Of a stretch of DNA of 64,000 bases, positions 7,357 to 16,166 are shown in pieces (position 1 is the stretch's first letter; each line of letters begins with the position of its first letter). The notes under the pieces are model-generated. The model made no database searches and was not told where the DNA came from. It saw only the letters and a program-made list of their open reading frames with translations. Source of the DNA: Occultella gossypii (lineage in GTDB: Bacteria > Actinomycetota > Actinomycetes > Actinomycetales > Beutenbergiaceae); NCBI RefSeq assembly GCF_019947135.1, contig NZ_JAGSHT010000005.1, positions 124,001 through 188,000 on the forward strand, given 5' to 3'. Made by a program: the position numbers and the translations under genes.

Positions 7357-8070
7357 TCAGCGCCCCCGCATCCCCTTGCGGTCCGGCCGCGCCTTCCGCG
7401 GGTCCACGCCCTTCGGGATCGGCAGCATGTTCCGGTGCAGCGCGCGCAGCCGCTTGGAGACCTCGGCCACCTCGTTCTTGGTGAGTTTGCCCTTCTGCCG
7501 CTGCACCTTGGAGGCGATCTTCGGCAGCGGGATCTGCCCCTCCTCCTGCCCGCACTCGAGCAGCACGAACGGCACGTTCGGGATCACGCGGGCGGTGCGC
7601 CGGCGCTCGTTCTCGAGCAGCTTCTTCACGCGGTGCGGCGGACCCTCGGAGATCAGCACCACGCCCGGCTTGCCGACTGCGCGGAACACCATGTCCTGGG
7701 TCCGCGGGTCGATCACGACCGGCTCCTCCTCGATGTTCCAGCCGCGCTTGATCGTGCCCAGGGCAGCCGAGACCGCGCCGGGCTCGCCCTCGATGCGCTG
7801 GTACGCCGTCGACTCCGCCCGCCGGGCGAGCAGGAACATCGCCCCGAGCAGCGAGAACGGCAGCGCCAGGACCGTGAAGTAGACCTGCTGGTTGAAGATC
7901 ACACCCAGCCCGAAGCCGACGGCGGTGCCGCCGATGATGATCAGCAGCAGCAGCCAGGTGATCGACGGCTGCGCCTCGCGGACCATCTTGTAGACGTCCC
8001 ACAGCTGGTGATACCAGCGCTTCTTCTTCGGTTTCGGGGCAGCCGCGTCGGGGGATGAGTTCTTCGCCAT
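7357..8070 (-). CDS. DUF4191 membrane protein
   Basis: This 237-residue protein has a lysine-rich N-terminus and two adjacent hydrophobic helices (about residues 38-55 and 62-82: TWLLLLIIIGGTAVGFGLGV and then VYFTVLALPFSLLGAMFLL). A soluble C-terminal domain ends in a very basic tail. It belongs to DUF4191, found throughout actinobacteria beside lipA (Rv2219 in M. tuberculosis). Its function is unknown. It is transcribed in the same direction as lipA, 54 bp downstream, so probably in the lipB-lipA transcript. A TAGGCT box 10 nt before the ATG could give it an extra near-leaderless promoter. Confidence 0.85.
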   Translation of the reverse strand: MAKNSSPDAAAPKPKKKRWYHQLWDVYKMVREAQPSITWLLLLIIIGGTAVGFGLGVIFNQQVYFTVLALPFSLLGAMFLLARRAESTAYQRIEGEPGAVSAALGTIKRGWNIEEEPVVIDPRTQDMVFRAVGKPGVVLISEGPPHRVKKLLENERRRTARVIPNVPFVLLECGQEEGQIPLPKIASKVQRQKGKLTKNEVAEVSKRLRALHRNMLPIPKGVDPRKARPDRKGMRGR

Positions 8071-8124
8071 GATGGGGTCAAGCCTACCGGTCGCGCGAGG
8101 GGGCTCAGGGCGCCCCGACGGCCG

Positions 8125-9126
8125 TCACCGGTGCAGCAGCGAGGCCGCCTCCTGGCGGGCGGTGGTCGGCTCGGTCAGGTGCTGGAGCGCCTCGGGGACC
8201 GCTTGGCCGCGGCGGGCCATCGCCTGCCCCCACAACCGGCCGGCCCGGTACGACGAACGCACCAGCGGCCCGGCCATCACGCCCAGGAAGCCGATGTCCT
8301 CGGCCTCCTCCGACAGCGCCACGAACTCCTCCGGCTTCACCCAGCGGTCCACCGGGTGGTGCCGCAGCGAGGGACGCAGGTACTGGGTGATCGTGATCAG
8401 GTCGCAGCCGGCGTCATGCATGTCCTGCAGCGTGGACGCGGCCTCCTCGAACGTCTCGCCCATGCCGAGGATGATGTTCGACTTCGTCACGAACCCGGCG
8501 TCCCGAGCCATCCGGATCACCTCGAGCGAGCGCTCGTACCGGAACCCGGGGCGGATCCGCTTGAACACCCGCGGCACCGTCTCCAGGTTGTGCGCGAGCA
8601 CCTCCGGCCGGGACGAGAACACCTCGGCGAGCTGGTCGGGGTCGGCGTTGAAGTCCGGGATCAGCAGCTCGACACCGGTGCCCGGGTTCACCTGGTGGAT
8701 CTGGCGGACGGTCTCCGCGTAGAGCCAGGCACCGCCGTCGTCCAGGTCGTCGCGGGCCACCCCGGTGACGGTCGCGTACTTCAGGCCCATCGCCTGCACC
8801 GAGGCGGCGACCCGGCGCGGCTCGTCGGCGTCGAAGGCGTCCGGCTTGCCGGTGTCGATCTGGCAGAAGTCACAGCGGCGGGTGCACTGGTTGCCGCCGA
8901 TGAGGAACGTGGCCTCGCGGTCCTCCCAGCACTCGAAGATGTTCGGACAGCCCGCTTCCTCGCAGACGGTGTTCAGACCCTCGCGGCGCACCAACTGCTT
9001 CAGCTCGGTGTACTCCGGTCCCATGGTGGCGCGGGTCTTGATCCACTCGGGCTTCTTCTCGATCGGGACGGCGGAGTTGCGCGCCTCCACCCGAAGCATG
9101 CGTCGTCCCTCTGGCGCGATGGTCAC
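8125..9126 (-). CDS. lipA: lipoyl synthase
   Basis: LipA inserts two sulfurs into protein-bound octanoyl chains using radical SAM chemistry. Both cluster motifs are visible: the auxiliary-cluster cysteines in [12 protein letters not shown] and the radical-SAM CxxxCxxC in CTRRCDFC. The characteristic C-terminal RSSYRAG serine motif is also present. I choose GTG 9126 because the protein then begins [16 protein letters not shown], as in relatives; an ATG 21 nt further upstream (9147) with AAGAAG before it is the alternative. It follows lipB by 94 bp in the same direction. Its client, the lipoyl-E2 subunit SucB, is encoded about 20 kb away in this window. Confidence 0.95.
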   Translation of the reverse strand: MTIAPEGRRMLRVEARNSAVPIEKKPEWIKTRATMGPEYTELKQLVRREGLNTVCEEAGCPNIFECWEDREATFLIGGNQCTRRCDFCQIDTGKPDAFDADEPRRVAASVQAMGLKYATVTGVARDDLDDGGAWLYAETVRQIHQVNPGTGVELLIPDFNADPDQLAEVFSSRPEVLAHNLETVPRVFKRIRPGFRYERSLEVIRMARDAGFVTKSNIILGMGETFEEAASTLQDMHDAGCDLITITQYLRPSLRHHPVDRWVKPEEFVALSEEAEDIGFLGVMAGPLVRSSYRAGRLWGQAMARRGQAVPEALQHLTEPTTARQEAASLLHR

Positions 9127-9220
9127 CCGGTTCACCCGTTTCTGCATCGGTTTGATTGCTTCTTGGTCACACTACGACCCGCCCTCGGTTCACGCCGCGT
9201 GCCGCGGGTGCGTGGTCCAT

Positions 9221-9916
9221 CTAGTGGACGACGGCGGCGCTCGCCTCGGTCTGTTCGCTCACCGCGCCAGGGGCGACGGCGGCCCGCACCGCCGCGAGGT
9301 TCCGCGCCAGGTGTGGGGTGAGCAGGTCGGCGCACTCGGTGACGCTCACGTGCCGGCCGAGCAGCTGCGTGAGCGAGATCACACCGGCGTCCTCGATCCC
9401 GCAGGCCACGATCGCGTCGAACGCGGCGAGATCAGGGCACGCGTTCACGGCGACGCCGTGCATCGTCACGCCCTTGGCCACGCGCACCCCGATCGCCGCG
9501 AGCTTGCGGTCCTGGCCGCCGTCGACCCCCAGGACCCAGACCCCGCTGCGCCCCTCGACGCGTTCGGCGGCGACGCCGAGCTCGGCGCACAGGTCCAGGA
9601 CCGACTGCTCCAGCACTCGCACATACTCGACCACGTCGACGGGTTCGACGAGGCGCAGGATCGGATAGACCACCAGCTGCCCCGGGCCGTGCCAGGTGAT
9701 CCGGCCACCACGGTCCACGTCGACCACCCGGGTGCCGTCGGTGGGCCGGTCCCACTTCGCGGTGCGCTTGCCGGCCGTGTAGACGCTCGCGTGCTCGAGC
9801 AGCAGCATCTCGTCCGGGCCGCCGGCGACCACGCGGTCGTGGATGGCTCGCTGCTCGGCCCAGGCCTGTTCGTAGTCCACGAGCTCGGAGCCCAGACCCC
9901 AGCGGTGCGTCAGCAT
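9221..9916 (-). CDS. lipB: octanoyltransferase LipB
   Basis: LipB moves octanoate from acyl-carrier protein to the lipoyl domains of E2 and GcvH, the step before LipA. The 231-residue protein contains the family signature [18 protein letters not shown] (residues about 67-84), the catalytic lysine in KLAAIGVRV and the catalytic cysteine in IVACGI. It begins at an ATG with TAGGGT 6 nt upstream and no Shine-Dalgarno, so the message is probably leaderless. lipB is normally preceded by the TIGR01777 gene and sucB; here 19.6 kb intervene. Confidence 0.95.
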   Translation of the reverse strand: MLTHRWGLGSELVDYEQAWAEQRAIHDRVVAGGPDEMLLLEHASVYTAGKRTAKWDRPTDGTRVVDVDRGGRITWHGPGQLVVYPILRLVEPVDVVEYVRVLEQSVLDLCAELGVAAERVEGRSGVWVLGVDGGQDRKLAAIGVRVAKGVTMHGVAVNACPDLAAFDAIVACGIEDAGVISLTQLLGRHVSVTECADLLTPHLARNLAAVRAAVAPGAVSEQTEASAAVVH

Positions 9917-9922
9917 GACAAC

Positions 9923-9928
9923 ACCCTA
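9923..9928 (-). promoter_or_regulatory. -10 box of a leaderless promoter (lipB)
   Basis: On the minus strand TAGGGT is followed by 6 nt and then the lipB ATG. Confidence 0.45.
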
Positions 9929-9999
9929 GGACTCGATTCGCGCGGTACGGGCTCCGACTTCCGGGCGCACTCCTGTGAGGGTGTTGCCGTCGCCGACAA

Positions 10000-10803
10000 T
10001 CACACGCGCAGTGCAGGCTCATCCTGGTACGCCTGATGAAGCAGCGCGGCGAAGCCCGGATCCACGGCGAGGAGGCGCTCGCCCACGCTCGCGACCAGGA
10101 TCGCTGGGGTCCACGAGTTCATCACCACGGCGGACATCCGCGCGGTGAGGTCCTCGGGGCGGATCTCCCGGGTCAGCTGTGGCACCCCGCGTGCCGTGAG
10201 CTGACGGCCGAGGATCTGCATCGTGATGCCCGTCAGGACCTCCGCCTGCGGCCAGATCACGGACTGCCCGTCCCAGAACGCCAGGTTCCAGATCGTCGCC
10301 TCGCTGAGCCGCCCGGAGCGGTCGGCGAATGCGGCGTCGTCGAAGCCTCGGGAGTTCGCCTCCCGCAGGAAGAGGGTCTTGGCGATCTCGCCGACGTGCT
10401 TCACGTGCGGCAGCACGCGTTCGTGCGTCACGACGTCGAGCCGCAGCGGCCCGCTCGGTGGGTCGGCCGGCGCGGAGACCCGGACGAGCACGTCGAGATC
10501 GGCGGGAGTTTCCGCGGGCATGAACTCGCCCGGACGGGAGGCGACGAAGGCGGTCACGGACGAGTCCGGCGGTCCCGCGTCGATCGCGGCCCGGAGGTAC
10601 TCGCGGATCGTCTCGTCGGGGAGGTGGTGGTCGAACATCTCGTCGCTGGCGCCGTGCAGCCGGGCCAGGTGCCGGTCGAGGCCGCGGACGGACCGGCTGC
10701 GGACCTGCATCGCGGTGAAGTGGGCGTAGCCTGCGAAGGCGAACGGCGCCAGCTGCCCAGCGGTGGCGGGGGAGCCGTTGAGGTGGACGATCTGCGTGGT
10801 CAT
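10000..10803 (-). CDS. aminotransferase class IV family protein
   Basis: This 267-residue PLP-fold protein of the class IV group includes branched-chain and D-amino acid aminotransferases and aminodeoxychorismate lyase. Supporting segments are RGLDRHLARLHGASDEM (N-terminal domain), an HVKHVGEIAKTLFLREA region where the PLP lysine is expected, and GRLSEATIWNLAFWDG, the family's E-x-(x)-N strand. The true substrate cannot be read. It is transcribed divergently from a MerR regulator, and the shared promoter has a MerR-type long spacer, so expression probably answers to that regulator. I start it at ATG 10803, 7 nt after TAGGTT, not at the longer frame. Confidence 0.8.
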   Translation of the reverse strand: MTTQIVHLNGSPATAGQLAPFAFAGYAHFTAMQVRSRSVRGLDRHLARLHGASDEMFDHHLPDETIREYLRAAIDAGPPDSSVTAFVASRPGEFMPAETPADLDVLVRVSAPADPPSGPLRLDVVTHERVLPHVKHVGEIAKTLFLREANSRGFDDAAFADRSGRLSEATIWNLAFWDGQSVIWPQAEVLTGITMQILGRQLTARGVPQLTREIRPEDLTARMSAVVMNSWTPAILVASVGERLLAVDPGFAALLHQAYQDEPALRV

Positions 10804-10810
10804 GGTCTCG

Positions 10811-10842
10811 AACCTAGGAGTTGACACCAGTGTCAGGGGCAA
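10811..10842 (-). promoter_or_regulatory. MerR-type promoter with operator in a 19-20 bp spacer
   Basis: On the minus strand TTGCCC (10837-10842) and TAGGTT (10811-10816) are 20 bp apart. TGACACTGGTGTCA, a 14-bp palindrome with TGACAC/GTGTCA arms (10822-10835), lies between them. An over-long spacer with the operator inside it is the hallmark of MerR-activated promoters. The -10 lies 7 nt before the aminotransferase ATG, so the mRNA would be leaderless. The operator also covers the start of merR. Confidence 0.65.
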
Positions 10843-11225
10843 GCCGCGGGCCGGACGAGCGTGTTCGCATCGGTGAGCTCGCCGCGCGCACGGGGGTGAG
10901 CCCGCGGCTCCTGCGCTACTACGAGAGCCAGGGGCTGATCGTCGCGGAGCGATCGGCGAGCGGGCAACGACTCTTCGCGGAGACCACGGTCGGCGTGGTC
11001 CAGCACGTGCGGCTCCTGCTCGAGGCGGGACTGCCCACCCGCGTCATCCGCGAACTGCTCGACTGCATCCGCGATCCGGGGCGACTGGACCCCTGCGCCG
11101 TGCCCATCCTCGTCGAACACCTGCGCGTCCACGACGAGCGGATCGCGAACCTGGTGAGCACCCGCGACACACTCCAAGGGCTGATCGACACCTCCCGGCC
11201 CTTCAGCGGAGTCGACTCGCGGTGA
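10830..11225 (+). CDS. MerR family transcriptional regulator
   Basis: This is a compact 131-residue MerR protein. The winged helix-turn-helix is RIGELAARTGVSPRLLRYYE (residues about 13-32), followed by the RSASGQRLFAETTVGVVQHV wing and a dimerisation coiled coil. There is no sizeable effector domain and no metal-binding cysteine pair, so it probably senses a small molecule or oxidant by an unknown route. GTG 10830 is preferred because AGGAG lies 9 nt upstream; TTG 10821 abuts that AGGAG. The gene begins inside the palindrome that it presumably binds, which implies autoregulation together with control of the divergent aminotransferase. Confidence 0.85.
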   Translation: MSGASRGPDERVRIGELAARTGVSPRLLRYYESQGLIVAERSASGQRLFAETTVGVVQHVRLLLEAGLPTRVIRELLDCIRDPGRLDPCAVPILVEHLRVHDERIANLVSTRDTLQGLIDTSRPFSGVDSR

Positions 11226-11234
11226 CGCGCGGCC

Positions 11235-12839
11235 TCACCGTGAATCCTCGAGAACGCGGCCCCGTTCGGCTGTCTCCACTGCGTTGACTGCATCCCGGTC
11301 ACGGGCAGCGAGCAGTTCGGCGGGGGTGACCGGAAGGATGCGATCCCGGTAGAACCAGCGGGAGAGACGAACACGAACGCGCCTCCGCCACCGGACGCGT
11401 CCGTTGGCGTCCGGCTCGAGCGTCAACGGTTCTTCTGCCTCGTAGTCGACCAGCCGCCACCGCTCGTAGTCGTTCAATGGCCGATGCAGCTCGATGTATT
11501 CACCCGTCGAGGTCCGGACGACTCTGCCGGTTTCATGGCCGTGGAGCACGAGTTCTCGATCCTTTCGTTGGAGTCCGATGCAGATGCGCTTGGTCAGGAC
11601 GAACCCGAGCACGGGGCCGAGCAGGAGCGCGATCTGGAGTGTCAGCACGAGTCCCTCGAAGGCGACCCCGAACTGCAGCGCGATGGTGTCGATTCCGGCC
11701 GCTGCCCAGAGAACGCCGTAGAAGATCATTCCGGCGACTCCGATTGCGGTGCGGGTCGGGGCGTTGCGCGGTCTGGTGGGCCTGTGGTGCTCGCGTCGGT
11801 CGCCGGTGATCCAGCGTTCGATGAACGGGTAGAGCATGGCTGTCATCAGGTACAACCCGGACACCGCGACGGGCACGAGGAGCCCAAGGACCCAGGTCCC
11901 ACCCATCCAGACGAAATCCCAGCCCGGGGGAACGAGCTTCTGCGCTCCGTCGAGGAAGGCCAGGTACCAGAGCGCGCCGGCTCCGGCAGAGGTGTTGCCC
12001 GGATCTGCCGGCCCGTAGTCCCAGATCGGGTTCACGGTCACCAGCGCGGCCATCAGGGTCAGGCTGCCGAACACGATGAGGAACAGGCCTCCTCGCTTCG
12101 TTGCGGCTCCGCCCGGACGACGCCGGACCACGCGCTCGGATCCGTGTCCAGGTCCGGGGCGAGCGGGCCGGCTTCGTGCACCGAGGACGGCATACATCGC
12201 GATGAGCGCCACGATGATGCCCGGCAGGATGAACGCGTGGACCGGGTACAAGGTGGCGATCGCGCCGCTCGGGAACTGTCCCTGGAACACGAGGCCCGAC
12301 AGCCAGGTGCCCACCACGGGGACGCTCTTGAGCAGCCCGTCGAGCACCGCGAGGCTGCTCCCGGAGAGCATGTCGTCGGGAAGGATCGCGCCGGTCAGAC
12401 CCGCGCCCAGGCCCGCGAACAGGACGCCGAACCCGATGAGCCAGTTCTTCACCCGAGGCCGGCGGAACTCACCCGTGAAGAAGACCCGCAGGATGTGCAG
12501 CAGCAACGCGGCGATCATCAGGTTGGCGCTCCAACGGTGGAGCTGGCGCATCAACAAGCCACCGCGAACCTCCAGCGAGATCTCCAGGCTCGATTCGTAA
12601 GCGCGTGACATCTCGACGCCCTGGAGGGGTCCATACGGGCCGTCATAGATCACCGGAGTGACGGAGGGGTCGTAGAAGAACGTGAGGAAGGCGCCCGTGA
12701 GCGTGCACACGACGACACTCGCGACAACGATCTGACCGAGCAGCAGCGACCACTGATCCGTGAATGCGTGCACCCGCCAGGACGTGATGATCGTGCCCAG
12801 CCGGGTTCGCTGGGCGAACCGATCCGCCAGTCGGTCCAT
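11235..12839 (-). CDS. orphan cytochrome b (QcrB-like) paralogue with lost active residues
   Basis: This 534-residue protein aligns end to end with the true QcrB at 49901-51586, including GLQRKDRELVLHGHETGRVV near the C-terminus and eight or so membrane helices. Helix B keeps both haem histidines (H101, H115) and helix D keeps H201. The partner at position 216 is Tyr (codon 12192-12194) where QcrB has His, and the quinol-site PDWY is A-L-W-Y (289-292). Haem bH ligation and the quinol-oxidation acid are therefore probably lost. No Rieske or cytochrome c gene lies beside it. It is likely a membrane cytochrome b of altered function, or decaying. ATG 12839 has AAGGG 10 nt upstream. Confidence 0.85.
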   Translation of the reverse strand: MDRLADRFAQRTRLGTIITSWRVHAFTDQWSLLLGQIVVASVVVCTLTGAFLTFFYDPSVTPVIYDGPYGPLQGVEMSRAYESSLEISLEVRGGLLMRQLHRWSANLMIAALLLHILRVFFTGEFRRPRVKNWLIGFGVLFAGLGAGLTGAILPDDMLSGSSLAVLDGLLKSVPVVGTWLSGLVFQGQFPSGAIATLYPVHAFILPGIIVALIAMYAVLGARSRPARPGPGHGSERVVRRRPGGAATKRGGLFLIVFGSLTLMAALVTVNPIWDYGPADPGNTSAGAGALWYLAFLDGAQKLVPPGWDFVWMGGTWVLGLLVPVAVSGLYLMTAMLYPFIERWITGDRREHHRPTRPRNAPTRTAIGVAGMIFYGVLWAAAGIDTIALQFGVAFEGLVLTLQIALLLGPVLGFVLTKRICIGLQRKDRELVLHGHETGRVVRTSTGEYIELHRPLNDYERWRLVDYEAEEPLTLEPDANGRVRWRRRVRVRLSRWFYRDRILPVTPAELLAARDRDAVNAVETAERGRVLEDSR

Positions 12840-13074
12840 GATCTGACTGCCCTTCGCGCTTCCTGCGCTCACGTGGCACCCACTCCGTTCGCTACTCGAT
12901 GGCCGGCTCGTGGAGCCGGTTACATGGATGACGCCGTAGCTGGGCGGTTTGTGACGCCCCGCCGCAGATGCGAGACGATCGTCACAGCGGAGGTGCATGG
13001 TGCTGCGGCTCTGCTGGCGGCCCTGTGCCGCGTCGTAGGCTCGGAACCGGTCGCGATGGGTAAAGGAGGCAGGG

Positions 13075-13869
13075 ATGGTCTGGATCCCGAGCACCGAGGG
13101 CACAGGAGCCGATCCGCTGCGGGACGGAGGGGCATCGGGCGGTTCCGTCGTCGTCACCGGCGGCAGCGGGGGCATCGGAAGGGTGATCGCCGATCACCTG
13201 GCCGAGAGCGGCCAGGTGGTGACCCTGGACCCGGCCCCGGCCACCCACACCAGTGCCCGGATCCAGCACGTCCAGGCGGACGCCGCCGACGCGGAGGCCT
13301 GTCGCGAGGCCGCCCGGCTCGCGGAGACCCGCGGCCCGCTGCGCGGCTGGGTGAACAACGCGGCGATCTTCTCCGATGCCGGCCTCGCCACCGCGAACGC
13401 GACGGAGATCGGCGCCCTCATCACCGCCAACGTGAGCCTGGCCCTGGTCGGCACCCACACCGCCGTGCGCCACTTCCTCACGCACGGCCGCCCCGGTTCG
13501 ATCGTCAACGTCTCCTCCCACCAGTCCCAGCGACCCGTCCGTGGCGCCCTGCCCTATGCGACCGCGAAAGCCGCGGTCGAGGGCCTCACCCGCGCGGCCG
13601 CCGTCGACCACGGGCCGCAGGGGATCCGGGTCAACGCCGTCGCCCTCGGGTCGATCGCGACCGCGCGCTACGAGGAGTACCGGCGCGCCCATCCCGACGT
13701 CGATGCCCAGATGGCCGTGCTGCATCCGCTCGGGCACGTCGGCAGGCCCGTCGACGTCGCGGAGGCGGTCGCGTTCCTGCTGTCCCCGCAGTCCGCGTTC
13801 ATCACGGGCGTCGTGATCCCGATCGACGGCGGACGGTCCGTGCTCGGGCTCGACCCGGAGGCGCGCTAG
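13075..13869 (+). CDS. SDR family NAD(P)-dependent oxidoreductase
   Basis: This 264-residue classical short-chain dehydrogenase has the cofactor loop VVVTGGSGGIGRVIA (residues about 24-38), the NNAA motif in WVNNAAIF, a serine-containing strand IVNVSSHQSQ, and YATAK with the catalytic Tyr and Lys. The C-terminal FITGVVIPIDGGRSV is also typical. AAGGAGG stands about 8 nt before the ATG, so the start is secure. It is divergent from the orphan cytochrome b and lies just before the LacI-controlled glycan locus, where it could oxidise or reduce a sugar product; that link is positional only. The substrate is not deducible. Confidence 0.9.
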   Translation: MVWIPSTEGTGADPLRDGGASGGSVVVTGGSGGIGRVIADHLAESGQVVTLDPAPATHTSARIQHVQADAADAEACREAARLAETRGPLRGWVNNAAIFSDAGLATANATEIGALITANVSLALVGTHTAVRHFLTHGRPGSIVNVSSHQSQRPVRGALPYATAKAAVEGLTRAAAVDHGPQGIRVNAVALGSIATARYEEYRRAHPDVDAQMAVLHPLGHVGRPVDVAEAVAFLLSPQSAFITGVVIPIDGGRSVLGLDPEAR

Positions 13870-13911
13870 CGGCCGCTGGAGAGCATGCGTGCTCCCACGC
13901 TCCCACTCGAA

Positions 13912-13960
13912 TGTACGCGGTTACACTCGGGCCGGTCGGAGACCTCGACCTCGGTATGCT
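13912..13960 (+). promoter_or_regulatory. candidate promoter and operator of the lacI-type gene
   Basis: TATGCT (13955-13960) is a plausible -10. Upstream, TGTACGCGGTTACA (13912-13925) has TGTA/TACA ends and a central CG, like a LacI-family operator with imperfect symmetry. The octamer TGTACGCG recurs at 15242-15249, by the first permease start. Autoregulation is inference. Confidence 0.35.
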
Positions 13961-14004
13961 CTGCGGGTCAACGCTCGCGAGGCCGGGGCGGAAGGGAGCG
14001 GACG

Positions 14005-15048
14005 ATGGGTCGACGAGGGCGCGTAGCGCCGTCGCAACGGGTGCGGATGGCAGATGTCGCGGAAGCCGCCGGTGTCTCCCGGGCCACGGTGTCCAGAGTG
14101 CTCAGCCACGATCCCGCCGTTGTCGAGGCCACCGCCGCAGTTGTCCGGGAGGCGATCGAGCGGCTGGGTTACCGGCCGAATCGGGCGGCCCAGGCGCTCA
14201 TGGGCGCGAGCAGGACCCTCGGCGTCATCTTCGGCGAGCCACCGGACCGGGCAAGCGCGTTGCTGTTGCGCGGTATCAACGAGGCCGCGACCTCGAAGGG
14301 GTACGCGCTCACGGTCGCGATCGCCACAGACGCGGGCGGCGAGGAGCTGCGACGGGGCCTCAACACAATGGTCGAGCAGTCGGCGGCCGCGGTCATGGTG
14401 CTGCCGGCGACCAGGCTCAACGCAGACGTGCTGGCGGCGGCGGACGTACCCTTCCCGATCATCAGCACCACCGATCTGGGACCAGGCTCGCCGTGCTCGG
14501 TTGCCGCACTGGATGAGCTGGGCGCCGTCGACGCCGTGGTGGGGCATCTGCAGGAGATCGGCAGGAACCGGATCCTGCACATCGGAGCCCGCCACGAGAC
14601 GCTGGTGTCACAGTTCCGGCGCGGCGGCTGGCAGGCGCGTGTCGACGAGGCCGATCTCTTCGAGATGGCCGACGAGTGGAGTGCTCGCGGAGGCTACGAG
14701 GCCCTGCACCGGGCGGTGGCGCGCGGTGCTCGTCCGGACGCAGTCTTCGCTGCCAGTGACGAGATGGCGCTCGGCGCCATGTCCGCGGCGGGCGAGCTCG
14801 GTCTGCGGGTCCCGGAGGACCTGGCGGTCGCCGGATTCGGCGGGCTTCCGGTCACCGAGTTCTACGGCCCCGGGCTCACGACCGTAGCCACGGCGCCCCA
14901 GGAGCGCGGCGCCTTGGCCTTTGAGGAATGCATGCGGCGGCTGTCGGAGCCGGACAGCCCGCCGGCACACCGGCTGCTCGAGGGCGAACTGGTAATGCGG
15001 CCATCCACCGTTCCGGCGGGCGGTTCGCCCGGGGTGTCCGGCCTCTAG
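14005..15048 (+). CDS. LacI family transcriptional regulator
   Basis: This 347-residue DNA-binding repressor starts with the LacI helix-turn-helix and hinge: MADVAEAAGVSRATVSRVLS, then AIERLGYRPNRAAQALMG. A periplasmic-binding-protein-like effector domain follows, containing PDAVFAASDEMALGAMSAAG and DLAVAGFGGLPVTEFYGPGL. GGGAG precedes ATG 14005 by 8 nt, which decides this start over the longer open frame. It is followed in the same direction by sugar-ABC genes and should repress them until their oligosaccharide binds. The effector domain is slightly short before the second half (the usual nucleotide-like linker is reduced), but the protein otherwise looks complete. Confidence 0.93.
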   Translation: MGRRGRVAPSQRVRMADVAEAAGVSRATVSRVLSHDPAVVEATAAVVREAIERLGYRPNRAAQALMGASRTLGVIFGEPPDRASALLLRGINEAATSKGYALTVAIATDAGGEELRRGLNTMVEQSAAAVMVLPATRLNADVLAAADVPFPIISTTDLGPGSPCSVAALDELGAVDAVVGHLQEIGRNRILHIGARHETLVSQFRRGGWQARVDEADLFEMADEWSARGGYEALHRAVARGARPDAVFAASDEMALGAMSAAGELGLRVPEDLAVAGFGGLPVTEFYGPGLTTVATAPQERGALAFEECMRRLSEPDSPPAHRLLEGELVMRPSTVPAGGSPGVSGL

Positions 15049-15141
15049 TCCGGACCCGGGATCGGCGCCCGCCCCGGCGTTTGACCACGCGGTGGCCGCA
15101 GTCGCCAGGGCATCGCCGTGGACCGCCGGCTGAGGCGACGT

Positions 15142-15171
15142 TTGACAGTCCGTCCGGGTGCCCGTTAAGTT
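15142..15171 (+). promoter_or_regulatory. promoter of the ABC-transporter operon
   Basis: TTGACA (15142-15147) and TAAGTT (15166-15171) are separated by 18 bp. This is the most canonical promoter in the window, in front of the first permease gene and 90 bp after the lacI-type gene. Confidence 0.6.
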
Positions 15172-15248
15172 GCACGCGACCCGCGATGATCGCGCGTTCA
15201 TTGGCATAGACACTTATGTTCTTCACAGGCAATGGAGCTGTTGTACGC

Positions 15249-16166
15249 GTGAATTCCACCAAACGGGCGGCCCGGCTGCGGCGCAGCGCCCCCTTGCTGG
15301 CGCTGGCGGCACCGGGTGTGCTGCTCCTGCTGGCCTTCCAGTACTACCCCCTCGTCGGCAACGTCATCGCCTTCAAGGACTATCTGCCGTTCGTCGGGGT
15401 CTGGGAGAGTCCATGGGTCGGCCTGGAGAACTTCGAGCTGATCGCGCGCGGTGACCGCCGGTTCGTCAATGCGCTCACGAACACCCTGATCATCACGCTC
15501 GTGCAGGTGCTCCTGGTCTTCCCGGTGCCGATCGCGCTGGCCCTCGCGCTGAACTCGATGGTCTCGGATCGGATCAAGCGGATCGTCCAGTCGGTGCTGT
15601 ACCTGCCCCACTTCCTGTCCTGGGTGATCGTCGTGGCGGTCTTCCAGCAGTTCCTCGGCGGTGCCGGGATGCTCAACAACTTCCTACGCGCCAACGGACT
15701 CGACACGTTCTCGCTCATCGGCAACGCCGATCTGTTCATCCCGCTGGTGACCAGCCAGCTGATCTGGAAGGACGCCGGCTGGGCCACGATCCTGTTCCTG
15801 GCGGTGCTCTCCCAGGTCGACACTTCGCTGTACGAGGCGAGCACGATGGACGGCGCCGGACGGTTCCGGCAGATGTGGCACATCACCCTGCCGGCGCTCA
15901 AGGGGATCGTGATCCTGCTCCTGATCCTGCGCCTGGGCGACGCGTTGAGCGTCGGCTTCGAGCAGATCATCCTGCAGCAGCCGGCCGTGGGCATCGAGGC
16001 CTCCGAGGTGCTGGATACCTACGTCTACAACGCGGGCATCGTGGATGGCAGCTGGAGTGAGGCGACGGCGGTCGGCCTGGTCAAGGGCGTCGTGTCGGTC
16101 CTGCTGGTGCTGGGTGCGAACAAGCTCGCGCACCTCTTCGGGGAGGACGGGCTGTACCGATCATGA
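15249..16166 (+). CDS. ABC transporter permease, LplB type
   Basis: This inner-membrane permease belongs to a carbohydrate ABC importer of the CUT1-like LplB group, about 305 residues with six predicted helices. The first helix is PLLALAAPGVLLLLAFQYYP. The EAA loop that contacts the ATPase is YEASTMDGAGRFRQMWHITL. I choose GTG 15249 because GGAG lies 11 nt upstream; ATG 15216 in the same frame lacks a ribosome site and adds 11 residues. Its stop overlaps the next permease by 4 nt. No ATPase gene is in the locus, as is usual for this group, which borrows a shared MsmK/MsiK-type ATPase encoded elsewhere. Confidence 0.9.
   Translation: MNSTKRAARLRRSAPLLALAAPGVLLLLAFQYYPLVGNVIAFKDYLPFVGVWESPWVGLENFELIARGDRRFVNALTNTLIITLVQVLLVFPVPIALALALNSMVSDRIKRIVQSVLYLPHFLSWVIVVAVFQQFLGGAGMLNNFLRANGLDTFSLIGNADLFIPLVTSQLIWKDAGWATILFLAVLSQVDTSLYEASTMDGAGRFRQMWHITLPALKGIVILLLILRLGDALSVGFEQIILQQPAVGIEASEVLDTYVYNAGIVDGSWSEATAVGLVKGVVSVLLVLGANKLAHLFGEDGLYRS

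Noticed and set aside
15242-15249. Second LacI-type operator at the first permease start (TGTACGCG shared with 13912)
   Set aside because: It is only an 8-bp half-match with no symmetric partner, too weak to annotate on its own.
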